Assembly (NCBI GenBank): GCA_964548955.1
Contig: CAZJTP010000035.1
Span: 1 to 28,195 of the forward strand
Direction of reading: 5' to 3'
Length of the DNA: 28,195 bases
From: GCA-020344555 sp964548955
GTDB taxonomy: Bacteria > Planctomycetota > Phycisphaerae > UBA1845
Shown: one piece after another, positions 1-7,991 of the stretch
Position numbering within the stretch: the stretch's first letter is position 1
How the letters are laid out: the number at the start of each line of letters is the position of its first letter
Made by a program: the position numbers and the translations under genes
The notes under the pieces: model-generated
Told to the model about the DNA's origin: nothing
What the model saw: only the letters and a program-made list of their open reading frames with translations
The model's database searches: none

Positions 1-1659
1 GTGGTACATGCACGCTGCAATGTCCATCGGCGCAGGGATGAAGTCCTGCACCTGCTCGGGTCGGTAGCCATTTCGTTTTAGGAACACGGCCAGGTCGATC
101 ATGGCATCAAGGTCACAACCCGGATGCCCGGATACGAAATAGAGCACAAGATACTGTTTCTTGCCGAACTTATTCGACGCTTCTTCGAACTTGCGCGCGA
201 ATGTCTGGAAGTTCTCGACAGCCGGCTTCCTCATGAGGCTCAGCGTTTCGGCGTCGACGTGTTCCGGAGCTACCCTCAAATGGCCGCCCACATGATGCGC
301 CGTCAACTCCTCCACGTATTCGGGCGAGAGCTGTGCAAGATCCATCCGAATGCCGCTGGCGACAAGCACCTCGCGCACGCCTTTTTGCCGTCGCGCTTCT
401 TTCATCACGTCGATCAACGGGCCGTGATCAGTAGCAAGGAGTCGACATATAGTCGGATGCAGACAGGAAAGCCGACGGCAAACCTTCTCGATGTCGAGCC
501 GCCGGCATCGCATCCGATATGTGTTGGCCGTCGGGCCACCGAGGTCGCTGATGATCCCCTTGAAATCCTTGTCTCGTCCCAACGCAGCAACCTCACCGAC
601 GATGGACTGCTTGCTCCGCGACTGAACGATCCGCCCCTGGTGTGTGGCGATCGAGCAAAATGTGCATCCGCCGAAGCATCCGCGCGTGATCGTGACCGAG
701 TCCCTGATAACCTCGTACGCGGGGATCGGCTCGGTGTAGCTTGGATGAGGTTTGCGCGTGTACGGTAGGTCGTAGAAGAAGTCCATTGCCTGCGGTGATT
801 CTGGCAGCCTCGGCGGATTGCAGACGACGGCCTGTCGATCGTGCCGTTGAACCAGCTTCCTGGCGTTGTACGGGTTGGTCTCCAGGTGAATGTGTCGAAT
901 GGCTTCGGCGAACTTGCGCTTTTCGGCCTTGACTTCCTCAAACGACGGCAACACGACAATATCGTTGTCCGCAGGCGGAGTCTCCGTTGCACCCAGGCAA
1001 TAGGCCACGCCGCGCATGTCGCGAAGATCCTTCACGGTTTCGCCGGCCGACAGACGATTGGCAACCTCAACGATCGCCGACTCACCCATACCGAAGACCA
1101 CGAGGTCGGCTTTAGAGTCCAGCAGGATCGATCGCTTTACCGTGTCGCTCCAGTAGTCGTAATGAGCAAAGCGTCGCAGGCTCGCCTCGATTCCACCTGC
1201 GATGATCGGTACGCCCTTATAGGCTTCACGGGCTCGTTGGCAGTAGGCCTTGGTCGCCCGGTCAGGCCGCATCTTCGTGCGCCCGCCGGGTGAGTAGGCG
1301 TCGTCGTTGCGGACCTTCTTGTTGGCTGTGTAGTGATTGAGCATCGAGTCCATGTTCCCCGCGCTGATTGCGAAGAACAGCCTCGGCCGGCCGAACGCTC
1401 TCCAGGCCTCGCAGTTACGCCAGTCAGGCTGTGCCACTACTCCGACACGGTATCCGTGTGCCACCAACACTCGCGTAAGAATCGCCGCGGCGAAGCTCGG
1501 GTGATCGACGTAGGCGTCGCCGGTTACGAAGACGACGTCGATCTCATCCCATCCGCGGGCCAGTGCTTCCTCGCGACTCATAGGAAGCGGACCGACCGAT
1601 TGCGGATTGCGGATTGGGGATTGGATATTGGTGATTGCGGATTGGGGTGCGTCGGCCAT
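1..1659 (-). CDS. YgiQ family (UPF0313) radical SAM protein, C-terminus outside window
   Basis: The minus frame is open from 1659 to the window edge, about 553 codons, so the protein is truncated at its C-terminus. The N-terminus carries the YgiQ signature ARGWDEIDVVFVTGDAYVDH followed by PSFAAAIL and VGVVAQPDW. The radical SAM cluster motif is CFGGCTFC (CxxxCxxC), preceded by SVTITRG. Later blocks (VRQKGVREVLVASGIRMD-like, HVGGHLKVAPEH, YLVLYFVSGHPGCD) also fit the family. Members bind a 4Fe-4S cluster and SAM; their substrate is not established. ATG 1659 is used, but family similarity begins only at ATG 1581. The first 26 codons are largely encoded by an ATTGCGGATTGG-type repeat, so 1581 may be the ancestral start. 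The gene lies downstream of a glycosylase gene on the same strand, 258 bp away. Confidence 0.93.
   Translation of the reverse strand, partial: MADAPQSAITNIQSPIRNPQSVGPLPMSREEALARGWDEIDVVFVTGDAYVDHPSFAAAILTRVLVAHGYRVGVVAQPDWRNCEAWRAFGRPRLFFAISAGNMDSMLNHYTANKKVRNDDAYSPGGRTKMRPDRATKAYCQRAREAYKGVPIIAGGIEASLRRFAHYDYWSDTVKRSILLDSKADLVVFGMGESAIVEVANRLSAGETVKDLRDMRGVAYCLGATETPPADNDIVVLPSFEEVKAEKRKFAEAIRHIHLETNPYNARKLVQRHDRQAVVCNPPRLPESPQAMDFFYDLPYTRKPHPSYTEPIPAYEVIRDSVTITRGCFGGCTFCSIATHQGRIVQSRSKQSIVGEVAALGRDKDFKGIISDLGGPTANTYRMRCRRLDIEKVCRRLSCLHPTICRLLATDHGPLIDVMKEARRQKGVREVLVASGIRMDLAQLSPEYVEELTAHHVGGHLRVAPEHVDAETLSLMRKPAVENFQTFARKFEEASNKFGKKQYLVLYFVSGHPGCDLDAMIDLAVFLKRNGYRPEQVQDFIPAPMDIAACMYH
1598..1647. 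repeat. Short imperfect repeat tract (ATTGCGGATTGG units)
   Basis: About 50 bp are built from imperfect copies of ATTGCGGATTGG. The tract lies inside the 5' end of the YgiQ-family gene and encodes a low-complexity N-terminal stretch rich in Q, S, N, P and I. Related words (GATTGCGGAATC, GATTGCGGGATTG) recur at about 14212-14246 upstream of a lipoprotein gene. Confidence 0.7.
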
Positions 1660-1788
1660 GAGGCTCGCGCTCGCCTCGCCTGGTTCACGACATCCGTGCA
1701 GCGAAGAACCAACCTCTTCTGTTGGATGAAATTTCACCTTCGAGATCATCAGCAGGCCCTCGACATCCATCGTTCCGTCACGCACAGC

Positions 1789-1807
1789 CGATCCGCAGGC
1801 TTTAGAG
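1789..1807. repeat. Dispersed 19-bp repeat, copy 1
   Basis: CGATCCGCAGGCTTTAGAG occurs here and again, with one mismatch, at 12544-12562. Both copies are intergenic and outside any supported gene. This copy sits in the 258-bp gap between the glycosylase and YgiQ-family genes, close to a GC palindrome-like stretch (CACGGGCTCAAAGCCCG, about 1837-1853). Confidence 0.6.
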
Positions 1808-1917
1808 TAGTTCTCGCTTTTATGTGGCGAGCCACGGGCTCAAAGCCCGCGCGCAGTTCCCGATCAATTCTTACGCCGCCGGCTTCAGGATACCGCTACA
1901 TTAAATCGTGAACCGCT

Positions 1918-3078
1918 TCAGCCCGCGCGGCTAATCGTACCCAATCCCGCTTCCCGTAGCATTTGCCTCGCAGTCTCCCAGCTCAGCCAGTGTTCATACC
2001 ACCAGACGAGGTTTTTCCACGCCCCGTATGACTCGTAGATCTTCTCGATCTGCCGTAGCGTCGGCTTCTTGCCGTTCATGTGGGTCCGGGCGACGTGAGC
2101 GACCGTTGAGCTATCAATCGAAAGATGTCCCTGGCGCCCCAGAAACGAAAGGAGATAGTTTGCGCTGGACGGACCGATCCCGCGGATCGAGCGCAGTTGT
2201 GACAACAATTCGTCACTACGTATCTCTTCGTCGTGCGCCAGATCGTCGAACGTCTCCGGATCGATCCGGCCCTCGCACACGTCACGGCAGAATGACAGGA
2301 TCGGCTCCGCTCGGTACCCGACACGACACACCTCTTTGAGATACCGCTCGCCTGCGCGGAGGATTTCGCTCGGCGTCGGCCAGGCATTGAGATTCACGAA
2401 GTGTCGCATCGGCGGTCCGAGTTGACCGAGGCGGTTGATCATCTTGACGGCCTGTGTCCAGGTGACGTTTGTGGCGCACAGGGCCTTTATGATGTTTTCG
2501 GTCATCGAGACCGATCGCAAACCTCGACCCGCGCCGATGCGCGGGATCACGTGCAGCGTCGGATGCTCGCGGCAGATTGCGTAGAACTCGCTCAGGTCCC
2601 GATCAAGCCCGAGGATCACTCGTAGGTCATTCCGGACTCGGGCGACGAGTGGCTTGTCGATGGTATCGCCCTCGATCGTCATGCGGAGCGTGATCTTTCC
2701 CTTACGCCGTGCCGCCTCGACGACGGAGACGCGGTGGATGCGATTCTGGTCGCGTTCGATCGTCTGAAAGCACTGGCCGCCCTCGCACCAACTCATCGGG
2801 CTGCATTCGTGCCAGCCGTGGCTCAGAACGGTTGCTTTCAGCGAAAACGGGGGTGTCACTCCGAGCGTGGTGGAATGTATCAGCATCGCGGGCTTACTCT
2901 TATGGATACCAAGACCCTTCACCCAGTACCGCCGACGCTTACTATCATAGCGTCGCTTGAATTCGTCAATTGGGAACGCGGGACTGCCTGCTGCCGCGCC
3001 GCGGCGAGTATCGGCCGGGAGGGTCTGGTCCGACGCGAATCGGCGAAGGTTTCGAGACGGGTTTGAAGGATCAAACAT
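1918..3078 (-). CDS. HhH-GPD superfamily DNA glycosylase (AlkA/OGG-like)
   Basis: Probable base-excision-repair glycosylase of up to 386 aa. The C-terminal half carries the helix-hairpin-helix and GPD signature LRSIRGIGPSSANYLLSFL followed by LSIDSSTVAHV. The Asp in SIDSS corresponds to the catalytic Asp of the superfamily. The position that holds the nucleophilic Lys in bifunctional OGG/Nth enzymes is not Lys here (GIGPSSAN, like AlkA GIGRWTAN), so a monofunctional alkyl-base glycosylase is more likely. Similarity begins around residue 65 (MLIHSTTLG..FSLKATVLSHGW), so ATG at 2886 may be the real start. The first 64 residues are Arg-rich and undiagnostic, and no good ribosome site precedes either ATG. 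It is transcribed divergently from nrdJ. Substrate specificity cannot be read from the sequence. Confidence 0.85.
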   Translation of the reverse strand: MFDPSNPSRNLRRFASDQTLPADTRRGAAAGSPAFPIDEFKRRYDSKRRRYWVKGLGIHKSKPAMLIHSTTLGVTPPFSLKATVLSHGWHECSPMSWCEGGQCFQTIERDQNRIHRVSVVEAARRKGKITLRMTIEGDTIDKPLVARVRNDLRVILGLDRDLSEFYAICREHPTLHVIPRIGAGRGLRSVSMTENIIKALCATNVTWTQAVKMINRLGQLGPPMRHFVNLNAWPTPSEILRAGERYLKEVCRVGYRAEPILSFCRDVCEGRIDPETFDDLAHDEEIRSDELLSQLRSIRGIGPSSANYLLSFLGRQGHLSIDSSTVAHVARTHMNGKKPTLRQIEKIYESYGAWKNLVWWYEHWLSWETARQMLREAGLGTISRAG

Positions 3079-3146
3079 GTTGATTGCGCCGTTAGATTCT
3101 CGCTAACCTCGCCTGATGTAAGACGTTGTGTTCTATCGTGGCGCGC

Positions 3147-3162
3147 CCACAATATATTGTGT
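3147..3162 (+). promoter_or_regulatory. NrdR box 1
   Basis: CCACAATATATTGTGT matches the NrdR operator consensus acaCwAtATaTwGtgt at nearly every position and has the perfect dyad CAATATATTG. It lies directly upstream of the -35 of the ribonucleotide reductase promoter, where NrdR operators are normally found. Confidence 0.85.
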
Positions 3163-3168
3163 TTATTC

Positions 3169-3197
3169 TTGACAGGGGCCGATATATGGGCTATTCT
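3169..3197 (+). promoter_or_regulatory. Sigma-70 type promoter of nrdJ
   Basis: TTGACA (3169-3174), a 17-nt spacer and TATTCT (3192-3197) form a near-consensus vegetative promoter. Transcription would start near 3204, giving a leader of about 211 nt. The spacer contains the second NrdR-like box, so a bound repressor would directly occlude RNA polymerase. Confidence 0.8.
3177..3192 (+). promoter_or_regulatory. NrdR box 2 (weaker)
   Basis: GGCCGATATATGGGCT keeps the core C-N-ATATAT-N-G of the NrdR box, with diverged flanks. Its centre is 30 bp, about three helical turns, from box 1. That is close to the roughly 31-bp phasing usual for paired NrdR boxes. It overlaps the promoter spacer. Confidence 0.65.
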
Positions 3198-3203
3198 TAG
3201 GAT

Positions 3204-3414
3204 TACCCGGTTAGCTCAGCTAGAGACGGGAAGGGATGCGGCCAGCGGCTGCAGCCGGTGAGTATACCTTTATGTCGGTGCTCAGACGTGGCGCTGATCC
3301 AGGTAGGATTCACCGAATAAGCATCCACCGGCGCGCGGGTGCGCCGTGGGGGATTGGTTTCGATAAACGTTAGGATTTAGCCGGTCTAACGACCGGTGGA
3401 GGCGCGGAGGTTTC
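3204..3414 (+). promoter_or_regulatory. Long structured 5' leader of nrdJ
   Basis: Between the predicted start site and the nrdJ ATG lie about 211 nt without an ORF. They contain several foldable elements. CCCG (3206-3209)/CGGG (3227-3230) encloses TAGC-TCA-GCTA. A 12-nt palindrome CGGCTGCAGCCG sits at 3246-3257. A bulged 9-bp stem is formed by CCAC-C-GGCGC (3325-3334) and GCGCC-GTGG (3341-3349). CCGGTC-TAAC-GACCGG (3381-3396) lies just before the ribosome site GGAGG (3406-3410). No recognisable B12 box was found, so a classic cobalamin riboswitch is not supported. A conserved RNA motif upstream of class II RNR genes has been described (nrdJ motif), but membership cannot be judged without a covariance model. 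Confidence 0.5.
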
Positions 3415-6000
3415 ATGTCGGAAGTTGCGGTTACGGATGGCGTCTTTCGGGTCATGGATGACTCACGGAAGACCGACCTGAACCTGTCTCAGAACGCTGA
3501 GCGCGTCCTTCGTGCGCGGTATCTCAAGAAGGACGAGCAAGGCCGGTGCACGGAGTCGCCCAGAGATCTGTTCAGGCGGGTTGCCAATGCGATTGCCGAA
3601 GCCGAACTGATCTACGACTCCGACCCGGAGAACCGCAGCGAGTGGGAAGATCGATTCTACTCTTTGATGGTCAGCCGACGGTTCATGCCCAACAGTCCGA
3701 CGCTCATGAACGCCGGGCGTGAGATGGGCATGCTCAGCGCGTGTTTCGTGCTACCAGTCGGCGACAGCGTCGACGAGATTTTCGATTCGATCAAGCATAC
3801 CGCGTTGATTCAAAAAGCCGGCGGCGGAACCGGCTTTGCTTTCGACGAACTGCGCCCCACCGGTGACTATATCAGCAGCTCGGGCGGCACGACGAGCGGC
3901 CCGATCTCATTCTGGCGGGCATTCAGCGAAGCGACAAACGCGATCCAGCAGGGTGCGTTTCGGCGCGGCGCCAACATGGGCATGATGAATATTCATCATC
4001 CCGACATCCTGAAGTTCCTTTACGCCAAGGAGGATTTAACTGAGTTCACCAACTACAATATCTCCGTCAAAATTACCGACGAGTGGATGAACTCCTTCAT
4101 CAACGACAAGGATGGTGCGCATGTCGTGCGAAATCCGCGCACGGGTCGGCAATACGTCCTGCCCAAGAATCTCGACATCGCGGGGTATGACATCCGCTCG
4201 CTCGTTGAACTGAACGAAAAAGGTGCCGTTCCGGATGGTGACTACTACACCCACAACGATATCTGGAACATCATTATCACCAACGCGCACCGCACGGGCG
4301 AGCCGGGCGTGGCCTACATCGATCGTATCAACGCGGACAATCCCACGCCGCACGTCGGCAGGATCGAGGCCACCAACCCCTGCGGCGAGCAGCCGCTGTT
4401 GCCCTACGAGGCATGCAACCTGGGCAGCGTCAACCTGGCCGAGTTCGTCCGCGTCAATGATCGCGGCGAGCCCGCGGTCGACTGGAACGGTTTGCGCGAA
4501 ACCGTGCACGACGCCACGCGGTTTCTGGATAACGTGATCGACGTGAATCGATACCCGCTGCCCGAAATCGACCGTATGTGCAAGCTCAACCGCAAGATCG
4601 GATTGGGAATCATGGGCTTCGCGGATGCGCTCTACAAGCTCGGCGTCCCCTATGACAGCGAGGAGGGGGCCGAGTGGGGCGAGCGGTTCATGCGGTTCGT
4701 CCACGAGGAATCCCATAACACCAGCGAGAAGCTGGCGTCTGAGCGGGGATCGTTTCCCAATTGGGAAGGCAGCATCTGGGATACCAAATTCCACCGGTCG
4801 ATACGCAACGCCACGTGCACCACGGTCGCACCCACGGGGACGATCAGCATCATCGCCGCATGCTCGGGTGGGATTGAGCCGATGTACAGCCTGGCCTTTT
4901 ACCGCAACGTGCTCCGCGACAAGAACGAGGACACGACGCCGATGGTCGAGGTGAATCCGATTTTTGAAGCCGTCGCACGCAAGCGCGGCTTTTACGGCGA
5001 GGGACTGATGGAGCGGCTTGCCACGGATGGCACCCTCGCGGTGATTGACGACGTTCCTGACGACGTTCGTCGCGTGTTCGTCTGCGCACACAATGTGTCA
5101 CCTGAGTGGCATGTGCGCATGCAGGCCGCCTTCCAGAAACACTGCGACGCGTCAATCTCCAAGACGATCAACTTCTCCGAAGACGCAACCGTCGAGGACG
5201 TCGAGAAGATATACCGCCTCGCGTACGAGCTCGGCTGCAAAGGCGTCACCGTCTATCGCGACGGGTGCCGTAAACTCCAGCCAATGGCGCTGAAGGGCAG
5301 CGACAAAGTCCACGTGTCCGCTGCACAGGCTGAGCCGGAGAACACACGCCCACTTGAGCCGGCCGAACTGCCCGAGATCCAAAGCGGAATCCGTGTCCGG
5401 CAACTGACACCGTTCGGCAACATGCACATCAACATCACCGTGGATCCGAAGACCGAACGTGAGTTGGAGGTGTTCGCCCAGCTCGGCAAAGGCGGTGACC
5501 TCGCCAACAGCGATCTTGAAGCTATCTGCCGGATGGTGAGCTTGTGGTTGCGCGCCGGTGGCAGCCTCGACCACGTCATTCGCCAGCTTCGCTCGATCGG
5601 CTCCAGCCTTCAGGTGCACACCAAGGAAGGCAAGATCATGAGCCTCGGTGACGGCCTAGCACGGGCGCTGCGAAGATACACTCGCGCCAAAGCCGAATAT
5701 GGTCTCAAGGGGCTGCTCACGGGCGAACGTAATCCCGATGCCGCAAGGAACCGCGGTGGCATCCCTCCAGGCACGGACGACGGTCGAAACGGAAAAGGTT
5801 CCAGTGGCGCGCCCCACGCGAGCGGCAACGGATCCAAGATCGCGGAGCGGGCCGGTGGATCTTTGCCCTCGAGGATCGATGCCCGAGGATTTCAGTGGCA
5901 GCAGACGCAGTACAAGGTACTTTGCCCAGATTGCCAAAATCCGCTCCGGTTCAGTGAAGGTTGCGTAACCTGTGATGCCTGCGGGTTCTCGGAGTGCTGA
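3415..6000 (+). CDS. nrdJ: Adenosylcobalamin-dependent (class II) ribonucleoside-diphosphate reductase
   Basis: An 861-aa enzyme that reduces ribonucleotides to deoxyribonucleotides in the cytosol, using a radical generated from B12. The catalytic block NPCGEQPLLPYEACNLGSVN places the thiyl Cys at 323, the catalytic Glu at 325 and one redox Cys at 334. The partner redox Cys is in LSACFVLPV at about 110. QKAGGGTGFAFDELRP and VAPTGTISIIAACSGGIEP are further barrel motifs. A TSCPD-type domain follows at about 655-750 (TPFGNMHINITVDP...). After a Gly/Ser/Arg-rich linker comes a C-terminal four-Cys tail (CPDCQNPLRF..CVTCDACGF) that likely binds zinc or re-reduces the active site. Length and cysteine spacing match the NrdJ_Z subgroup. 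ATG 3415 follows GGAGG by 4 nt. Regulation is probably by NrdR at the boxes upstream. Confidence 0.97.
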   Translation: MSEVAVTDGVFRVMDDSRKTDLNLSQNAERVLRARYLKKDEQGRCTESPRDLFRRVANAIAEAELIYDSDPENRSEWEDRFYSLMVSRRFMPNSPTLMNAGREMGMLSACFVLPVGDSVDEIFDSIKHTALIQKAGGGTGFAFDELRPTGDYISSSGGTTSGPISFWRAFSEATNAIQQGAFRRGANMGMMNIHHPDILKFLYAKEDLTEFTNYNISVKITDEWMNSFINDKDGAHVVRNPRTGRQYVLPKNLDIAGYDIRSLVELNEKGAVPDGDYYTHNDIWNIIITNAHRTGEPGVAYIDRINADNPTPHVGRIEATNPCGEQPLLPYEACNLGSVNLAEFVRVNDRGEPAVDWNGLRETVHDATRFLDNVIDVNRYPLPEIDRMCKLNRKIGLGIMGFADALYKLGVPYDSEEGAEWGERFMRFVHEESHNTSEKLASERGSFPNWEGSIWDTKFHRSIRNATCTTVAPTGTISIIAACSGGIEPMYSLAFYRNVLRDKNEDTTPMVEVNPIFEAVARKRGFYGEGLMERLATDGTLAVIDDVPDDVRRVFVCAHNVSPEWHVRMQAAFQKHCDASISKTINFSEDATVEDVEKIYRLAYELGCKGVTVYRDGCRKLQPMALKGSDKVHVSAAQAEPENTRPLEPAELPEIQSGIRVRQLTPFGNMHINITVDPKTERELEVFAQLGKGGDLANSDLEAICRMVSLWLRAGGSLDHVIRQLRSIGSSLQVHTKEGKIMSLGDGLARALRRYTRAKAEYGLKGLLTGERNPDAARNRGGIPPGTDDGRNGKGSSGAPHASGNGSKIAERAGGSLPSRIDARGFQWQQTQYKVLCPDCQNPLRFSEGCVTCDACGFSEC

Positions 6001-6071
6001 AAGCTGCAAAATGTCCGGTAAAACTAGGTATTTTGTGCTGACTTTTTCGGTTGAGCGGGTAGAATATTTTG

Positions 6072-6100
6072 TTGACAAGTGAAAGCTTAAGGCTTACTTT
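6072..6100 (+). promoter_or_regulatory. Possible promoter downstream of nrdJ
   Basis: TTGACA (6072-6077), a 17-nt spacer and TACTTT (6095-6100). The -35 is perfect and the -10 is weak (three of six). No protein gene follows before the strong terminator at 6239-6279, so the promoter would drive a short untranslated RNA of about 175 nt. Confidence 0.4.
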
Positions 6101-6106
6101 TGTCGA

Positions 6107-6281
6107 TACTAGGTCGTGTGGACTGGCTGTGTTTAGCTGGAACACATGCGTGGTGTGTGCGTATAGAGTATAGGACGTCATAGCGGAGGGAGGCCGAAAG
6201 GCCGACGATAAGCAGTACCAGGCTTCTTTCCCCTCCGGAAAGCACCGTTTCGCCCCCGGGTGAGCGGTGCTTTCTTTTTGG
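6107..6281 (+). ncRNA. Candidate small non-coding RNA ending in an intrinsic terminator
   Basis: The stretch between nrdJ and the insertion element has no convincing ORF but folds well at its 3' end. A stem CGGAGGG (6184-6190)/CCCTCCG (6231-6237) encloses the GNRA hairpin GGCC-GAAA-GGCC (6192-6203). The terminator hairpin follows directly. The 5' end is inferred from the TTGACA promoter candidate. The same structure could instead be the processed 3' UTR of nrdJ. It does not match the parts of 6S, SRP, tmRNA or RNase P RNA that I can recognise by eye. Confidence 0.45.
6239..6279 (+). terminator. Rho-independent terminator
   Basis: AAAGCACCG (6239-6247) pairs perfectly with CGGTGCTTT (6265-6273) around a 17-nt loop and is followed by CTTTTTG. 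This is a canonical 9-bp stem with a T tract. It ends the nrdJ transcript and/or the candidate small RNA. Confidence 0.9.
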
Positions 6282-6342
6282 CACTTTCAAGCAAGCTTCA
6301 TGTTTGCAGCCGAGGAGTTTCTCCGACGTCGCTCCCTTGTAC

Positions 6343-6360
6343 CTAGTCGTCCATGAAAAA
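6343..6360 (+). repeat. IS left terminal inverted repeat
   Basis: An 18-nt end that is inverted at 7885-7902. Seventeen positions match, and only the outermost base differs (C left, and the right end would require G). Confidence 0.85.
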
Positions 6361-6476
6361 TCATTCGGAGTCTGTATTTGCAGTGTTTTTTGTCACATCA
6401 GCGGTGCGGAAAATGCAAGGTAGTTTAGCGATTGGTGCGAAAACCATGCAATTTGAGCACAGGCACGGAGGCCCTG

Positions 6477-7807
6477 ATGAAGCCGAAATCCCAACCACGC
6501 GACGAATTCGAGCTGTTCCAAGCCCATTTCGATCAGATTCTGAACCGCAGCCACGAGTTGGTGCAACTGGCTGACAAGATCGACTGGTCCCGGTTCGACG
6601 TGGCATTCGCCGACAGCTACAGCGAAGACATGGGTGCCCCCGCCAAGGCGGTTCGCTTGATGGTCGGTCTGCAATACCTCAAATACACGTTTAACGAATC
6701 GGACGAATCCGTCGTGGACCGCTGGGTCGAGAATCCCTATTGGCAGTATTTCTGCGGTTTCACGCACATGCAGCACGAAGCCCCCATCGATCCCAGCAGC
6801 ATGAGCCGCTGGCGATCACGGATCGGCGCCCAGCGCCTCGAGTTGCTCTTGACCGAGACGGTCGACCTGGCGGTTCGCGATAAACAGCTGCCAAAGCGGG
6901 ACCTCACGCAGATTACGATCGACACGACGGTGCAAGAGAAAAACGTCACCTACCCCACCGATTCGAAACTGCTCTACACCGCGATTTGCAAACTCGGTCA
7001 AGCCGCCCGCGAGCGCGGCATCCGGCTGCGTCAGACCTACATTCGCGTGGGCAAGCGGGCGTCCATCAAGGCAAGTCGTATGCCCACGCCAAGCAATTCA
7101 AACGCATGCGTCGGTCGTTGCGTAAGCTACGCACCTACGTTGGACGGATGATCCGCGACATCGAACGCAAGGTCCTCGAGAAGGACGACGATCTGGTTGC
7201 CATCCTGGTGAAGGCCGAGCGACTGAGAAACCAACAGCCACAAGATTCAAACAAGCTCTACAGTTGGCACGAACCAGAGGTGAAATGCATCAGCAAAGGC
7301 AAGGCCCGTCAACGCTATGAGTTCGGGCAAAAAGTAGCGTTGGCCACGACCAATCGAAGCAATTGGATCGTGGCTTCCCGGATGATGGAGAACAATCCGT
7401 ACGATGGGCACACGTTGGCGGCGACTTTGGAGGCAACCCAGGCAGTCACCGGCTTTGAGGTGACCGATGCCTACGTGGACAAAGGTTACCGTGGCCACGG
7501 TTACACTGGGTCGACGCGCGTGCATATTGCCGGAAGTAGATTGAAAAACGCTACGCGAAGTGAACGGCGCCGCAGGCGGCGGCGAAGTGCGATCGAACCG
7601 AAGATCGGACACTTGAAGAGCGACCACCGAATGAACCGGTGCTTCCTGGCCGGGTTGCGAGGTGACGAGGCCAACGCCGTGTTGGCAGCAGCCGGGGCAA
7701 ATATGCGCAAACTGCTACGGCGGTTGTTTTATGCGCTTATTCGGTGGCTGGAGCGTACATTTGTGCCGTCCAATGCCCGTCTCATCCCGCTGGAACACGC
7801 TGCTTGA
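6477..7807 (+). pseudogene. IS5-group DDE transposase, frameshifted
   Basis: Start ATG 6477 (MKPKSQPRDEFELF) follows GGAGG by 5 nt. The first reading frame runs to 7151 and carries the IS5-group blocks RLMVGLQYLKYTF, ENPYWQYFCGF, SRWRSRIG and QITIDTTVQEK (first catalytic Asp). At about 7065-7080 the homologous frame moves by one base. The protein resumes as SYAHAKQFKRMR, then YEFGQKVALATT, NPYDGHTLAA, VDKGYRGHG (second Asp) and RRRSAIEPKIGHLKSDHR (Glu). The span is 1331 nt, one short of a 443-codon frame, consistent with a single-base deletion. No slippery homopolymer is visible at the junction, so programmed frameshifting is less likely. The reconstructed length is normal for the group. Confidence 0.88.
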
Positions 7808-7884
7808 GAATTCGCCACGCGATCTCGGACTACTGCCGCAGCGAGAATCGCCCGTGACGTCGATGCCGGAAAGAATTGCAGGAC

Positions 7885-7902
7885 TTTTTCATGGACGACT
7901 AC
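7885..7902 (-). repeat. IS right terminal inverted repeat
   Basis: TTTTTCATGGACGACTAC is the reverse complement of the left end apart from the terminal base. It is followed by GTAC, as at the left flank. Confidence 0.85.
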
Positions 7903-7940
7903 GTACGCACCCTTTCCAAAAAAGCTCGCGCCACCCGCGC

Positions 7941-7968
7941 TTGTTCTTTACAGGCATGGTGCTATACT
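7941..7968 (+). promoter_or_regulatory. Promoter of the rpsP operon
   Basis: TTGTTC (7941-7946), a 16-nt spacer and TATACT (7963-7968). It lies 39 bp outside the right end of the insertion sequence, so the operon keeps its own promoter. The predicted start site is near 7975, giving a leader of about 59 nt. Confidence 0.65.
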
Positions 7969-7991
7969 GTCGTGACTTTGCCCAGGCACAG

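Larger units (their letters stand above)
6343..7902 (+). mobile_element. IS5-family insertion sequence, about 1.56 kb
   Basis: The ends are inverted repeats of 18 bp. Left 6343-6360 begins CTAGTCGTCCATGAAAAA and right 7885-7902 is its reverse complement except for the terminal base, giving a 17-bp perfect match. GTAC flanks both sides (6339-6342 and 7903-7906) and would be a 4-bp target duplication. The alternative is that the imperfect CTAG/CTAC pair is the duplication (IS5 prefers YTAR) and the element starts at TCGTCC. It carries one disrupted transposase gene and is inserted between the nrdJ terminator and the rpsP promoter, where it does little harm. Confidence 0.85.

Noticed and set aside
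3205..3230. tRNA D-arm-like word (GGTTAGCTCAGCTAGAG) in the nrdJ leader
   Set aside because: No anticodon arm, T arm or acceptor pairing follows at tRNA spacing; it is better explained as a hairpin of the leader.
3204..3414. Cobalamin riboswitch upstream of the B12-dependent RNR
   Set aside because: The conserved B12 box and GCCACTG core were not found on the plus strand; only generic stems are visible.
7060..7085. Programmed frameshift in the IS transposase
   Set aside because: No X-XXY-YYZ slippery heptamer or homopolymer lies at the junction, and the group normally uses a single frame; a one-base deletion is simpler.
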